A stretch of 64,000 bases of DNA, taken from NCBI GenBank assembly GCA_007280515.1, contig QYPL01000018.1:40385-104384 (forward strand). The letters run 5' to 3'. Below the pieces are notes generated by a model. That model did no database searches and was not told the origin of the DNA. It was given only the letters and a program-made list of their open reading frames with translations. The translations under genes were made by a program, and so were the position numbers. The stretch comes from Sediminibacterium sp. Its GTDB lineage: Bacteria; Bacteroidota; Bacteroidia; Chitinophagales; Chitinophagaceae. Positions 10,909 to 21,433 of the stretch are shown here, piece by piece (positions within the stretch are counted from its first letter, which is position 1; every line of letters starts with the position of its first letter).

Positions 10909-11331
10909 CTAGCTAGTATGATCTGCAATGATTTTCCAAACCCCATTTATTTTTCTAAATACAAGTGTAAAATTTCCATGGGCATCGCCAATACTTCTTT
11001 TTAAATGAAATTGACCAATGATAAAATAGTGATCGGTATTGAGTGCTTGCATTCTTGTTATGGTAAAGGCTAGTTGACCCATATGGGCAGTGTCTGGGTA
11101 ATTCTTTTTATAGTTTACCAAGGTCGTGTTGTAGCCATAAGTAGGCCCATTTTTACCCATAAATAGTAGACTATCATTTTCCCAATAACCTAACATGAAA
11201 GCGTCAATATTGCCTGTATTCCAGGCGGCAATTTGCTTGTCTAACAATTGCTGAATGGCTTGTCTGTCTTTGTTTTGCGCAAAACTAATTAGGCATAAAA
11301 AAAGCCCTGCAATGGTAAAATATATTTTCAT
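10909..11331 (-). CDS. Secreted SnoaL/DUF4440-like (NTF2-fold) protein
   Basis: Signal peptide then QAIQQLLDKQIAAWNTGNIDAFMLGYWENDSLLFMG...VWKIIADHTS, typical DUF4440/SnoaL pattern. Confidence 0.85.
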   Translation of the reverse strand: MKIYFTIAGLFLCLISFAQNKDRQAIQQLLDKQIAAWNTGNIDAFMLGYWENDSLLFMGKNGPTYGYNTTLVNYKKNYPDTAHMGQLAFTITRMQALNTDHYFIIGQFHLKRSIGDAHGNFTLVFRKINGVWKIIADHTS

Positions 11332-11393
11332 AGTCTATGATTTATTCATTGAAAAGTTAATTAAAATTATTGAAATCTACCTATTTTGTGGCT

Positions 11394-11996
11394 ATGAGCT
11401 ATCAAAGACATTTAAAAAAAGATAAAGGCTTGGTGGAACTAGTAAAGGGGGAGGCGTATACTTTACATAAAAGAAAGAATACCGCGATTCGTTTAATAGC
11501 CAGTATTGTCTCTCAGCATTTAAGCACTAAAGTAGCCGCCATTATTTTTAAAAGGTTTTTAGATATCTATAAGGGCAAAGAGCCTAGTGTACAAGCTATT
11601 ATAGATACCCCTTTTGATATTTTACGAGGTATTGGTTTGAGTAATTCAAAAGTGAACTATGTTCAAAATGTAGCTAGTTTTTTTCTAAGTCAAAAAATAA
11701 CAGATAAGCAATTATATGCAATGGAGCCCGAAGCAGTCATTGAACTACTCACACAAATTAAAGGAGTGGGCAGATGGACGGTGGAGATGCTACTAATGTT
11801 TAGTCTGGGTCACGAAGATGTATTTGCAGTGGATGATTTAGGTCTTCAGCAGGCCATGATTCGTTTGTATAAAATAAAATATACCACTAAAAAAGAATTG
11901 CAAACTAAAATGTTGACAAAATCCCTGGGCTGGTCACCCTATAGAACCTATGCCTGTTTGCATTTATGGAATTGGAAGGACACTGTAGCGGTTTAA
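11394..11996 (+). CDS. DNA-3-methyladenine glycosylase (AlkA-like HhH-GPD protein)
   Basis: ASIVSQHLSTKVA, LRGIGLSNSKV, IKGVGRWTVEMLLMFSLGHEDVFAVDDLGLQ; start taken at ATG 11394 rather than TTG 11370. Confidence 0.9.
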   Translation: MSYQRHLKKDKGLVELVKGEAYTLHKRKNTAIRLIASIVSQHLSTKVAAIIFKRFLDIYKGKEPSVQAIIDTPFDILRGIGLSNSKVNYVQNVASFFLSQKITDKQLYAMEPEAVIELLTQIKGVGRWTVEMLLMFSLGHEDVFAVDDLGLQQAMIRLYKIKYTTKKELQTKMLTKSLGWSPYRTYACLHLWNWKDTVAV

Positions 11997-12009
11997 TTCA
12001 TTAGGCTGA

Positions 12010-14601
12010 TTAGGCTGAATTACGTGCCGCATTAATAATACCAAACATGGTTCGAGTCAATAATTTTTCATAAGAAGCTAATACAGTTGGATTGGCTTTT
12101 ACTTCTTGTATTTTACCCAAGGCATATTGTTGAATAGTTAATAAGGGTAACACTATTCTATCTCTTAATAAAATAGAATGTTTACTTACTACATCATTTT
12201 CCATTAAACTTTTTGCATGGCTTAGCTCTAGATATAATTGAGTAGTGAGTTTAAATTCTTCTTTAATATTTTGCCAAATGCTATTAAATTCAGTATCAGA
12301 CGCTACATGTTTAGTAATGGCAAAATTAGATTTCACCATACTCATCATACTATTGTCTATCAGCGTTCTGAAAAAAGCGATATTATTAAATAAGGTTTGC
12401 ACTTCTTCCCATTTTCCTTTTTCTTTCAGTACTTGCAAGGCCGTGCCTACGCCGTAAAAGCCTGGTACGTTTTGTTTTAATTGACTCCAACTACCTACAA
12501 AGGGAATAGCTCGAAGGTCTGAGAAGCTTAAGCTACTGCCAGTTCCTCTTTTTGCAGGACGGCTAGCGATATTAGTTTTACTATAATAGTTTAAAGGACT
12601 AAACTTTTGTAAATAAGGTAAGAATAAAGCATTTTCTTTCAGTTGTTGATAGGCTTGATAACTTATATTACCTAGCTCCTCCAATAAGGCTCTGTCCTTA
12701 GATGAAATTTGTAATTTATTTTCAGCGAAAAGTTCATTACTGACACCTGCCGTTAATAATTGTTCTAAATTATATTGGGCAGACTGAATAGTTCCAAAAT
12801 TAGAAGTGATGGTTTGTCCTTGTACAGTCAATTGAATTTCTTCATTTTCAATTTGATTGCCCATAGAGGCATAGAACTGATTGGTCTTCCCACCGCCTCT
12901 TGAAGGCGGGCCTCCACGACCATCAAAAAACTTTACGACAATTTTATTTTTTCTTGAAACTGCTGTAAGGGTTTTTTTGGCTTTATAAATACTCCAGTTC
13001 GCTTGCAGGTAGCCACCATCCTTGGTACCATCACTAAAGCCTAACATAATAGGTTGCTCTTGATTTCTTGTTTTTAGATGGGCTGCATATAGTGGTTCTG
13101 AATATAATATCTGCATAATATTTTCAGAAGCGCTAAGGTCGTCAATGGTTTCAAATAAAGGAACAATATCAAGAGTGGCAAGGGCATTGTCCCAGCCACA
13201 TAGTCTGCATAAAGCATATAGTTCCATTACATTCACTTCAGACTGGCAATTACTAATCACATATCTATGACAACCTTTTACGCCATTTACTTTTTGTACT
13301 TCTTTAATGGCGTAAATACTTTCAATGGTATCTTTTGTAATGGATTCACTGAAATCACTTGCTTGAATATTTCCTTCAAGCTTACTTAATATCATAATTT
13401 GTTCTGCTGCAGTTAACAGCTCATAATTAGTAGGTAGTAAACCCTTGCCCTTTTTTTGAAATTCATTTTCATGAATATCGATTAAAACCTTACGGTGTAT
13501 TCTGCTATTTTGTCTTATATCTAAGGAAGCGAAGTGGGTTCCAAATAATTCTACTTTATGTAGTAAGCTTTCAAGGCTACTTAAATAAAGAGAATGATCC
13601 TCTTCAATTACTTTTTTTCTAATCGCTTCTAAGCTTTCAATAATTTCTTCTTTTACTATGGGGTTGCTTTCATCAAGTCTAAAAATATTCTCATATAAGC
13701 TAGATTCCAGCTTACTAACTAATACATCAATACCTGAAAAAGTAAGTTTACGTTTTAGTTTTCTAATATCTCTATAATAACATACAATAATACTAGATCT
13801 CAATGCCTTGGCCACTTTGATAGTAGTAGCCGCATTCACAAAGGGGTTACCATCTCTGTCTCCACCTGGCCAGAACCCTAATTCTATAAAAGGGTTTTGG
13901 TTATCGTAGTTATTATCAAAGACTTCATTAATAATTGTATTATAAATATTTCCCACTGCATAGTAAAAGATATTTTCTAAATACCACATTAAGTTCAAGG
14001 CTTCGTCAGTAGGGCTTGGCTGCTTTTTATTAAAAAAAGGTGTCAAGCCTAGTTGCTGAATATATTGGTTAATGGTATTGAATTCATTTTTACCAATGGC
14101 CACGCCCATATCATGAATAATACCCAAAACATTGGCAGGATAAAATTGAGTAGGATGTGCAGTTAGTACAATACGCACTTTAAAATCCTTCAATTTATCT
14201 TTTAAAGCTTTATTTTTTCCAGTGAAGTTGGCATCGCGTATTAATGTCTTTAAACTGCCTGGTCCTTCCATATCATTTACAGAAGTAAAAGCCGCGTCTT
14301 CAATAGCATCAAACAGCACTACCTGTCTTTCTATGTATTGAACATATTTAAATAAGTGGTCAATTTTTTCTGTCTCTGTTTCTACTTGTGTATGTCTTGT
14401 AAAAAAATAATCAATGATTTCACTCGGCGTTTTTTCTTTCGCATACCCTTCTTCACAGGTTTGTAATAAGATGGGTAATAAAGCACCAACATTCGCTACC
14501 CCTGAATAGGGAAGTGCTGCAAACAAACTATTGTAGATAATATATTTATCAGATACATTTTTTCTAAATTGTTGCGCGTAATTATTATTAGGACTTGTCA
14601 T
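12010..14601 (-). CDS. ppc: Phosphoenolpyruvate carboxylase
   Basis: 863 aa; VLTAHPTQFYPANV, FWPGGDRDGNPFV, MLGFSDGTKDGGYLQANW, FFDGRGGPPSRGGG. Confidence 0.95.
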   Translation of the reverse strand: MTSPNNNYAQQFRKNVSDKYIIYNSLFAALPYSGVANVGALLPILLQTCEEGYAKEKTPSEIIDYFFTRHTQVETETEKIDHLFKYVQYIERQVVLFDAIEDAAFTSVNDMEGPGSLKTLIRDANFTGKNKALKDKLKDFKVRIVLTAHPTQFYPANVLGIIHDMGVAIGKNEFNTINQYIQQLGLTPFFNKKQPSPTDEALNLMWYLENIFYYAVGNIYNTIINEVFDNNYDNQNPFIELGFWPGGDRDGNPFVNAATTIKVAKALRSSIIVCYYRDIRKLKRKLTFSGIDVLVSKLESSLYENIFRLDESNPIVKEEIIESLEAIRKKVIEEDHSLYLSSLESLLHKVELFGTHFASLDIRQNSRIHRKVLIDIHENEFQKKGKGLLPTNYELLTAAEQIMILSKLEGNIQASDFSESITKDTIESIYAIKEVQKVNGVKGCHRYVISNCQSEVNVMELYALCRLCGWDNALATLDIVPLFETIDDLSASENIMQILYSEPLYAAHLKTRNQEQPIMLGFSDGTKDGGYLQANWSIYKAKKTLTAVSRKNKIVVKFFDGRGGPPSRGGGKTNQFYASMGNQIENEEIQLTVQGQTITSNFGTIQSAQYNLEQLLTAGVSNELFAENKLQISSKDRALLEELGNISYQAYQQLKENALFLPYLQKFSPLNYYSKTNIASRPAKRGTGSSLSFSDLRAIPFVGSWSQLKQNVPGFYGVGTALQVLKEKGKWEEVQTLFNNIAFFRTLIDNSMMSMVKSNFAITKHVASDTEFNSIWQNIKEEFKLTTQLYLELSHAKSLMENDVVSKHSILLRDRIVLPLLTIQQYALGKIQEVKANPTVLASYEKLLTRTMFGIINAARNSA

Positions 14602-14681
14602 AAGAATACTACAAAGGTACTACAAATAAAACGGGCTTTCATGAAAGCCTTGCCAGTATTGATTCCTAATGAATGTTTGTT

Positions 14682-15440
14682 TTATATTTGACCAACTGTT
14701 TTATAAGTGGGCTGTCTTATATCATGATAAAAGGCGAAAGTCCAGCCCTCTTTGTTGCCTTCTTTCCACCAATGCTGTCTGTATTCTAATGCTTTCTTCC
14801 CCTCTAAATCGTATTTAGCCACAAACCTTGATTTCATTTGTTGTAATTGTGGCGCAACATCTGCTCCAAAAAAAATAATTTCCTCATTTTCTTTAATCCA
14901 CGCTGCTTGATGGTATTTACAATGACCGCCTGTTATTTCATAATGAATCAAATTATCAATACTGCCTTTGTCTTCAGTAAGCCATACCGTTCCGCTAAAA
15001 TTTTCCAAAATACCTACTTGTGCAAGTAGTGTAGGGTTCTTGCTATTTTGCATGACTTCCTCAAATTCTCTTTTTTGCACAAAGTATTTTGCATAAGGGA
15101 AACTTATAAATTGCTCCTGATGAATGGGATGTAAATAACTAATGCCACCTGCATGGTCCTTGTGTAAATGACTTAAAAATACCTTGGTGACCTTGGAGGG
15201 GTCAATGCCTAATGCCATTAAATTTTCATGAATTTGTAATACGCCTAATTTATTTAAATAGCCAAGCCCAGTGTCTAATAAAATAATATCATTATCGGTA
15301 ATGATTACAAAGGGTTGCACTTCTACTAGAATACTGCCCTTGGGTCTGTTGGGATAATCGGGGCTACTACTATTAAAAGGCTTAAAGACCTTTGATTCAT
15401 CAATGGAAAAACTTCCTTCAGATAAAGGGTAAATACGCAT
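14682..15440 (-). CDS. MBL-fold metallo-hydrolase
   Basis: FLSHLHKDHAGG metallo-beta-lactamase motif with ILLDTGLG upstream. Confidence 0.9.
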   Translation of the reverse strand: MRIYPLSEGSFSIDESKVFKPFNSSSPDYPNRPKGSILVEVQPFVIITDNDIILLDTGLGYLNKLGVLQIHENLMALGIDPSKVTKVFLSHLHKDHAGGISYLHPIHQEQFISFPYAKYFVQKREFEEVMQNSKNPTLLAQVGILENFSGTVWLTEDKGSIDNLIHYEITGGHCKYHQAAWIKENEEIIFFGADVAPQLQQMKSRFVAKYDLEGKKALEYRQHWWKEGNKEGWTFAFYHDIRQPTYKTVGQI

Positions 15441-15456
15441 GCTGCAAAAATAAGCA

Positions 15457-16803
15457 TTAACGCAGCACCATCTGTCTATCGGCGTCTAATCTTAATAAAA
15501 TAAATAATAGGGCTGTAAAGGTAAGTAGAGAGGATCCGCCATAACTAATTAATGGAAGTGGAATACCTACCACAGGAAATAAGCCAATAGTCATACAGAT
15601 ATTCACAGCAATATGAAAAAAGAAAATGCCCACCACACTATAGGCGTATACTCTTGAAAAAGTACTTCTTTGTCTTTCGGCAATTCTTATTAATCTAAAT
15701 AAGAAAAATAAATAAAGTGCTAAGAAAGTGAAAGTGCCTACAAAACCAAATGCTTCTCCTAGGGAGGTGAATATAAAGTCGGTATGCTGTTCTGGTACAT
15801 ATTTACCCCTAGTTTGTGTACCCTTTAAAAAACCTCTACCCCAAAAGCCTCCAGAGCCTATTGCAATTTTACTTTGCTTTACATTATAGTCATCTGGTTT
15901 TTTAGTTTTTCTTTCCATAGTAGAACTAGCCGATTTTTTATTCATAGAACAATCGTATTCTTTACCAATCATGGAGTAAATACGTGTACTTTGGTAACAC
16001 TCAAAAACATTATTAAAAATATAAGGTACTGCAAATCGAACCGTACCAAAGCTAACCATCCAAATAGCAAGTACTATTAAGATATTATTTTTATTACGCT
16101 TGAAACGTTTCAGCATACTAGCAATAAATAATCCTGCTATAGCCGTTAAAATAATGGCAAGGGTAATGGGCTCTAATAATAAAGTAGCAATTACTAGTAT
16201 GGCGAAGGAAAGCAGGATAACTAGTATTACAGGAGGTAGTCCTTCACGGTACATGGCAAATATAAAAGCGCTGTAGACCAAGGCTAGTCCCATTTCATGT
16301 TGCATAATGGATAAGACTGCCGGTAGAGCAATCATAATACCTGCAACAATATGCGACTTTAATTTGGTGAAATCGGTTTCGGGTTTAGAAATGAATTTTG
16401 CTAAAATGAGGGCCGTAAAAATTTTACATAACTCGGCAGGTTGCAAATTAAAACCCCCTGCAATGGGAATCCAACTTTTGGATCCATTTATATTTTTACC
16501 TAAAATGAAAGTGGCTAACATTAACAAGATACCTAACACATAAGAAATATTAGCAAGGGCTGTAAATAATTTACTATCTATAAGTAAAATAAAGATGGCC
16601 ACAAAGCCACAGAAAATGGCAAAATAAATTTGTTTGCTATAATTTGTTTTAGCTGTTAAAAAAGAGTTGCTCCAATCTAAATTAGGATTATACTCCACCA
16701 TAAAAATGCACATAATACCAATAGCCACCATTATTAAATAAAGTAGTATGACGGCTAAGTCGGTACCTTTTGAAAAATTATTATTGTTACTAGATGCTGA
16801 CAT
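15457..16803 (-). CDS. rodA: Rod-shape-determining SEDS protein RodA
   Basis: Polytopic SEDS protein; GKNINGSKSWI, QPAELCKI, EQHTDFIFTSLGEAFGF, GIPLPLISYGGSSLL; follows a PBP2 gene. Confidence 0.95.
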   Translation of the reverse strand: MSASSNNNNFSKGTDLAVILLYLIMVAIGIMCIFMVEYNPNLDWSNSFLTAKTNYSKQIYFAIFCGFVAIFILLIDSKLFTALANISYVLGILLMLATFILGKNINGSKSWIPIAGGFNLQPAELCKIFTALILAKFISKPETDFTKLKSHIVAGIMIALPAVLSIMQHEMGLALVYSAFIFAMYREGLPPVILVILLSFAILVIATLLLEPITLAIILTAIAGLFIASMLKRFKRNKNNILIVLAIWMVSFGTVRFAVPYIFNNVFECYQSTRIYSMIGKEYDCSMNKKSASSTMERKTKKPDDYNVKQSKIAIGSGGFWGRGFLKGTQTRGKYVPEQHTDFIFTSLGEAFGFVGTFTFLALYLFFLFRLIRIAERQRSTFSRVYAYSVVGIFFFHIAVNICMTIGLFPVVGIPLPLISYGGSSLLTFTALLFILLRLDADRQMVLR

Positions 16804-18919
16804 TATTTTTTTTACTAGTTACTTTCTTTTTTTTCAGTGTAGGGTTCAAGGCGTTTTCTTTTAATTTCTTATTTTTATTTGGAGGGACAATTGGTTGAAC
16901 AGGAGCTGCTGCTGTATCTAATTTTTTTATAGTGTCAATTTTTGCTGCAACAGGCGCCGTCTCTGAAAGCATTTCCATATCCCATATATCTGCTAATTCA
17001 TAATTGTTATATTCAATAGGAGTGAGCATTTCGGTTTTATTATTTCGAACATACCAGGCTTTAATGGCTGCAGGCATCAAATCGACATTGGATAAGTAGT
17101 CTACCTTGGTTTTACTTTCTTTGGTTAAGGTATCATTTAAATATTTTTCTATCACTAGTCCTGCTATAGGGCCTGCCCAAGTGGCACCGAAGCCTGCATT
17201 CTCCACAATCACTGCTACTGCAATTTTAGGATTGTCCTTAGGAGCAAAACAAACAAATAAGGAGTGATTTTTTCCGTGTGGGTTTTGTGCAGTTCCTGTT
17301 TTAGCACAAAATTCATGACCTGGTACTTTAATAAAGGCAGCCGTTCCATAAACAGTTACATCATGCATGCCTTCTTTAATAATGTCAAAGTATTCTGTAG
17401 GAATTTTGGTCACTTCTTGCTTCACACGAAAATTTTGTAATAATTTTTTATCTAATTCATCTTCTTCTTCTACACTATCTATAAAATGAGGTGTATAATA
17501 ATATCCTTTATTTGCAATAAAGGCCATCGCATTGGCTAATTGTAAAGGAGTTGCCGTCATTCTATCTTGTCCAATGCCCAAGGTTAACATATAACAACTA
17601 TTCCAATACTTCGCACCACCAAAGTCTTTATTGTATTGTGCGGTATCAGGTATGCTGGCTCTATTTTCACTTGGTAGATCAATACCTAATTTTCTACCTA
17701 GGCCAAAACTATTCATGTATTGCTTCCATTTTAAATAACCCTGTTTGGCATTATGGTATTTTGGATTATCAATGGCCATTCTAAATACTTGTAAAAAATA
17801 GGAGTTACAAGAATTGGCTAAAGCTAATTGTAAATTAGCAGCATGACCTGCATTGTGGTGCTCGCATTTTCTGGGATCGCCGCAGGAAGTATATAATCCA
17901 AAACAATTGTATCCAAAACTAGGCGTGATGAGTCCTTCATCTAGAGCAATCAAAGCACCCATAGGTTTAAAGGTAGAACCTGGAGGATATTGACCTTTAA
18001 TGGCACGATTGTAAATAGGGCGCGCTGTATCGGTTAACAACCTGCCAATTGTTTTCCTTCTTTGATTACCCGTTAATAAATTTGGATTGTATCCAGGACT
18101 AGAAGCCATAGCAATTACACTACCTGTTTTGGGATTCAATGCCACCACACTTCCTATTTTGTGTTGTAATAATTTTTCTGCTAATTGTTGTACTTCTACA
18201 TCCATACTGGTAAATAAATTTCTACCTGCAATGGCCACTGTATCAAACTGTCCTTTTTCAAAAGGGCCTTGTATTTTTCCTTTATTATCTCTCAAGTATC
18301 TATTGACACCTCTTTGCCCCATCAAAATAGACTCGTATTGTTTTTCTAGTCCGGTCATGCCCGCATAGTCACCCATTTCGTAGCCTTCATCACCATGCTT
18401 TTGTAAAAAATTGACATCTACTTCTGCTACATAGCCAAGTACATGTGCTGCTGTATTATAAGGATAAGACCGAATAGAACGCTCCGATAAAGAGAAGCCC
18501 GGAAAGCGGTATAAGTTTTCCGTTAATTGCGCATATAATTCTGCAGAAAGAAAAGCCTCGAATATACCAGATTTTACGCGCGAGTTTTTAATAATGACAT
18601 CGATTATTCTTTTGCTATACGCTGCTTTATCTATTTTTAAAATATCGCATAGCGTTGCTGTATCCACTCCTTTGGCTTCATTCGGTATGACGACTAAATC
18701 GTAGCTAATGGTATTTTCTAATAGGGCTCTTTTTTTACGATCGTATATAATGCCTCTATCGGGATAAATTATTTTTCTAAAAATGGCGTTGTTATTGGCA
18801 GCTAGTACATACTTGCTAGAAAATATTTGTAAACTTATTAGTTGAGCGGTGATTAAGATAAAGATAACACCAACGATAATTTGAATGATACCCCCTCGAT
18901 TCGAATTGTACATTGACAT
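16790..18919 (-). CDS. mrdA: Penicillin-binding protein 2
   Basis: YPPGSTFKP (SxxK), SCNSYF (SxN), CAKTGTAQNP (KTG); single N-terminal TM; in mre operon. Confidence 0.95.
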   Translation of the reverse strand: MSMYNSNRGGIIQIIVGVIFILITAQLISLQIFSSKYVLAANNNAIFRKIIYPDRGIIYDRKKRALLENTISYDLVVIPNEAKGVDTATLCDILKIDKAAYSKRIIDVIIKNSRVKSGIFEAFLSAELYAQLTENLYRFPGFSLSERSIRSYPYNTAAHVLGYVAEVDVNFLQKHGDEGYEMGDYAGMTGLEKQYESILMGQRGVNRYLRDNKGKIQGPFEKGQFDTVAIAGRNLFTSMDVEVQQLAEKLLQHKIGSVVALNPKTGSVIAMASSPGYNPNLLTGNQRRKTIGRLLTDTARPIYNRAIKGQYPPGSTFKPMGALIALDEGLITPSFGYNCFGLYTSCGDPRKCEHHNAGHAANLQLALANSCNSYFLQVFRMAIDNPKYHNAKQGYLKWKQYMNSFGLGRKLGIDLPSENRASIPDTAQYNKDFGGAKYWNSCYMLTLGIGQDRMTATPLQLANAMAFIANKGYYYTPHFIDSVEEEDELDKKLLQNFRVKQEVTKIPTEYFDIIKEGMHDVTVYGTAAFIKVPGHEFCAKTGTAQNPHGKNHSLFVCFAPKDNPKIAVAVIVENAGFGATWAGPIAGLVIEKYLNDTLTKESKTKVDYLSNVDLMPAAIKAWYVRNNKTEMLTPIEYNNYELADIWDMEMLSETAPVAAKIDTIKKLDTAAAPVQPIVPPNKNKKLKENALNPTLKKKKVTSKKNNVSI

Positions 18920-18922
18920 GAA

Positions 18923-19444
18923 TTATCTTTTTAGCTTTCTTCTGTTCATTATAAGCTCCACACTAAAAATTAATAATAAACTAATGATACTAGTGAAGAA
19001 CACTTTTCCAATGAAGTAACCAAAGTTACCAAACTGCAACCATTCTAATAAGACTAAATAGAAATGGTGAATAAAAGTGAGCGCAAATGCATAAAAAGCG
19101 AAAGGGCCCCAGCCCATCGTGGCAATACTAGGCTCTTTGTTCACCTCTTCGGAAGCTTCCTGAGATAAGAGTAAATTTAAAATAGTGGGTCTAAGGTATC
19201 CCATTAGTCCGCAGGCAGCTGCATGCAGTCCAGGGGTTTTTGTAAATAAATCGAGGCTATAGCCAAATATAAATCCAAGAAAGGTGGTGCTAATACGACT
19301 TGTTCCAAAAGGCAACCATAATAAAAATAAAAAATAGATATAGGGTGTGATAAATTGATGAACAGGAGGCACTTCATTTAAAATGATAATTTGAACTAGT
19401 AAGAACAAAATAAATCGAGCCGTATTTTTTAGTAAATTATTCAT
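18923..19444 (-). CDS. mreD: Rod shape-determining protein MreD
   Basis: Small polytopic protein between mreC and mrdA; operon position and length. Confidence 0.85.
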   Translation of the reverse strand: MNNLLKNTARFILFLLVQIIILNEVPPVHQFITPYIYFLFLLWLPFGTSRISTTFLGFIFGYSLDLFTKTPGLHAAACGLMGYLRPTILNLLLSQEASEEVNKEPSIATMGWGPFAFYAFALTFIHHFYLVLLEWLQFGNFGYFIGKVFFTSIISLLLIFSVELIMNRRKLKR

Positions 19445-20291
19445 TGCCTGCCTCCTTTATAGTTACCTTTTTTTGATCTTCCATTCTTCTATTCTCTACT
19501 AAATAAACATATTCTAAATTAAAAAAGTTAGTACTGGCCTTTACATTCAATGTTAAGAAATTACTAGAAGGGTCTTGAATGACGGTGATTACGCGTCCTA
19601 CCATTAATTGAGCGGGGAAGTTAGAAGAGTAGGGGCTTGTGATAACCGTGTCACCTACTTTGGGAGCGGCACTTTTAGAAATATTTTTTAGTACTAAAAT
19701 ATTGGGGTCGGCTCCATCCCATTCTACACTTCCTGCAATTTTATCTCTTTTCAACATCGCACTTACTTTGCTATTACGATGCAGTAAACTCATAATAGTA
19801 CTATAGTTCTCATTCACTTCTACCACCATACCCACAATACTTCCGTCAGGACTAATCGCAGCCATATCTTTTTTGATGCCCTGCTTGCTTCCTCTTTCAA
19901 TGATGATATAATTTTTTTGCAATGTAAAAGTATTGCCCACTACTTTCGCAGGGTAGTAATAGAATTTTCTAATTTTTTCTAAACTATCTCTTCTTGAAAT
20001 TAGGGTACCTAATTTTTTTGTGGTGTCAAAGCCCACAAAATTTTGGGCCAATTGATTTCTTAAAGCCACATTTTCTGCAGTTAATTTTTCGTTAGTTGCT
20101 TTTAAACTAAAGAAATAAGTCCAACTTGAATAGTACTGATTAATATTGCCGGTGACTTGATTGCTCCAGCCACCAAAAAAAGTTTCATGTGTTTTACTAT
20201 TGGAAGACAACATGACTAGTGATACTATTTGAAGTATCAGAAAACTAAAGAAAGTAAAATTTTGTCGTATGAACCCAATGATATTCTTCAT
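19437..20291 (-). CDS. mreC: Rod shape-determining protein MreC
   Basis: N-terminal TM, coiled coil, PAKVVGNTFTLQKNYIIIERGSKQGIKKDMAAISPDG...VGMVVEV motif. Confidence 0.93.
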   Translation of the reverse strand: MKNIIGFIRQNFTFFSFLILQIVSLVMLSSNSKTHETFFGGWSNQVTGNINQYYSSWTYFFSLKATNEKLTAENVALRNQLAQNFVGFDTTKKLGTLISRRDSLEKIRKFYYYPAKVVGNTFTLQKNYIIIERGSKQGIKKDMAAISPDGSIVGMVVEVNENYSTIMSLLHRNSKVSAMLKRDKIAGSVEWDGADPNILVLKNISKSAAPKVGDTVITSPYSSNFPAQLMVGRVITVIQDPSSNFLTLNVKASTNFFNLEYVYLVENRRMEDQKKVTIKEAGNE

Positions 20292-20297
20292 TTGGTA

Positions 20298-21323
20298 TTA
20301 TCTCATAATAAATGGAAAGCGTTGATAATTCTTAAGTGCAATACCAGTTCCACGCACCACACTTTTCAGTGGATCCTCGGCTACATGAACGGGTAATTTA
20401 ATTTTTTGACTTAATCTTTTATCTAAACCACGAAGTAATGCCCCACCTCCAGTTAAGTACAAACCTCTACGGTATATATCTGACGCAAGCTCTGGTGGCG
20501 TTGTTTCTAAGGCTTTTAAGATGGCCTCTTCAATTTTTAAAATGCTCTTATCTAAAGCTTCGGCTACTTCTTGATAAGTGACCATAATTTGTTTAGGAAT
20601 ACCTGTTACTAAGTCACGACCATTCACTGGCATATCATCTGGAGGATTATCTAAATCCTTTAAGGCAGCACCTACATGTATTTTAATTTGTTCTGCAGTT
20701 CGCTCTCCAATTAATAAACTATGATAACGTCTTAATGCTTCCATGATATCTGCAGTAAATTCATCTCCTGCAATACGAATACTTTGATCACAAACTATTC
20801 CTGCAAGGGCAATAACTGTAATACCAGTCGTACCGCCTCCAATATCAATAATCATATTTCCAACGGGCTCTTCTACATCAATACCAATTCCTAATGCAGC
20901 TGCCATTGGTTCATGAATCATATAAACTTCTTTGGCACCTGCTTGCTCTGCACTATCACGCACCGCTCTTTTTTCAACTTCAGTAATAGAGGAAGGAATA
21001 CAAATAACCATTCTCCAACTTGGAGGAAATAATGGCTTCTTTGGATAAATCATTTTCATCAATTCGCGAATCATTAATTCAGCAGCATTGAAGTCGGCTA
21101 TTACACCGTCTTTTAAGGGACGAATTGTTTTAATACTTTCATGTGTTTTCTCATGCATCAACAAGGCTTTCTTACCCACGCCTAAAACTTCTTTCATATT
21201 ATTCCTATTCAAAGCAATAATAGAAGGTTCATTCACGACTACTTCATCGTTGTGAATAATAAGCGTGTTGGCTGTACCTAAGTCCATCGCTATTTCCTGT
21301 GTAAAAAAATTAAATAATCCCAT
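20298..21323 (-). CDS. mreB: Actin-like rod shape-determining protein MreB
   Basis: AMDLGTANTLI, VCIPSSITEVEKRAVRDSA, MIIDIGGGTTGITVIAL, LTGGGALLRGLD. Confidence 0.98.
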   Translation of the reverse strand: MGLFNFFTQEIAMDLGTANTLIIHNDEVVVNEPSIIALNRNNMKEVLGVGKKALLMHEKTHESIKTIRPLKDGVIADFNAAELMIRELMKMIYPKKPLFPPSWRMVICIPSSITEVEKRAVRDSAEQAGAKEVYMIHEPMAAALGIGIDVEEPVGNMIIDIGGGTTGITVIALAGIVCDQSIRIAGDEFTADIMEALRRYHSLLIGERTAEQIKIHVGAALKDLDNPPDDMPVNGRDLVTGIPKQIMVTYQEVAEALDKSILKIEEAILKALETTPPELASDIYRRGLYLTGGGALLRGLDKRLSQKIKLPVHVAEDPLKSVVRGTGIALKNYQRFPFIMR

Positions 21324-21433
21324 TGTAGATCTTTATTTGAATAGTTGAAGTTGAATGAAGCAAAATTCATCTAAAATCCTTACAATACAAAGCTTTTTAC
21401 AAATGATTCGCAAAGTTTTTTTAACCCAAAATT

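Noticed and set aside
15457-21323. Cell-shape gene cluster as a novel system
   Set aside because: mreB-mreC-mreD-mrdA-rodA is a well-known conserved order.
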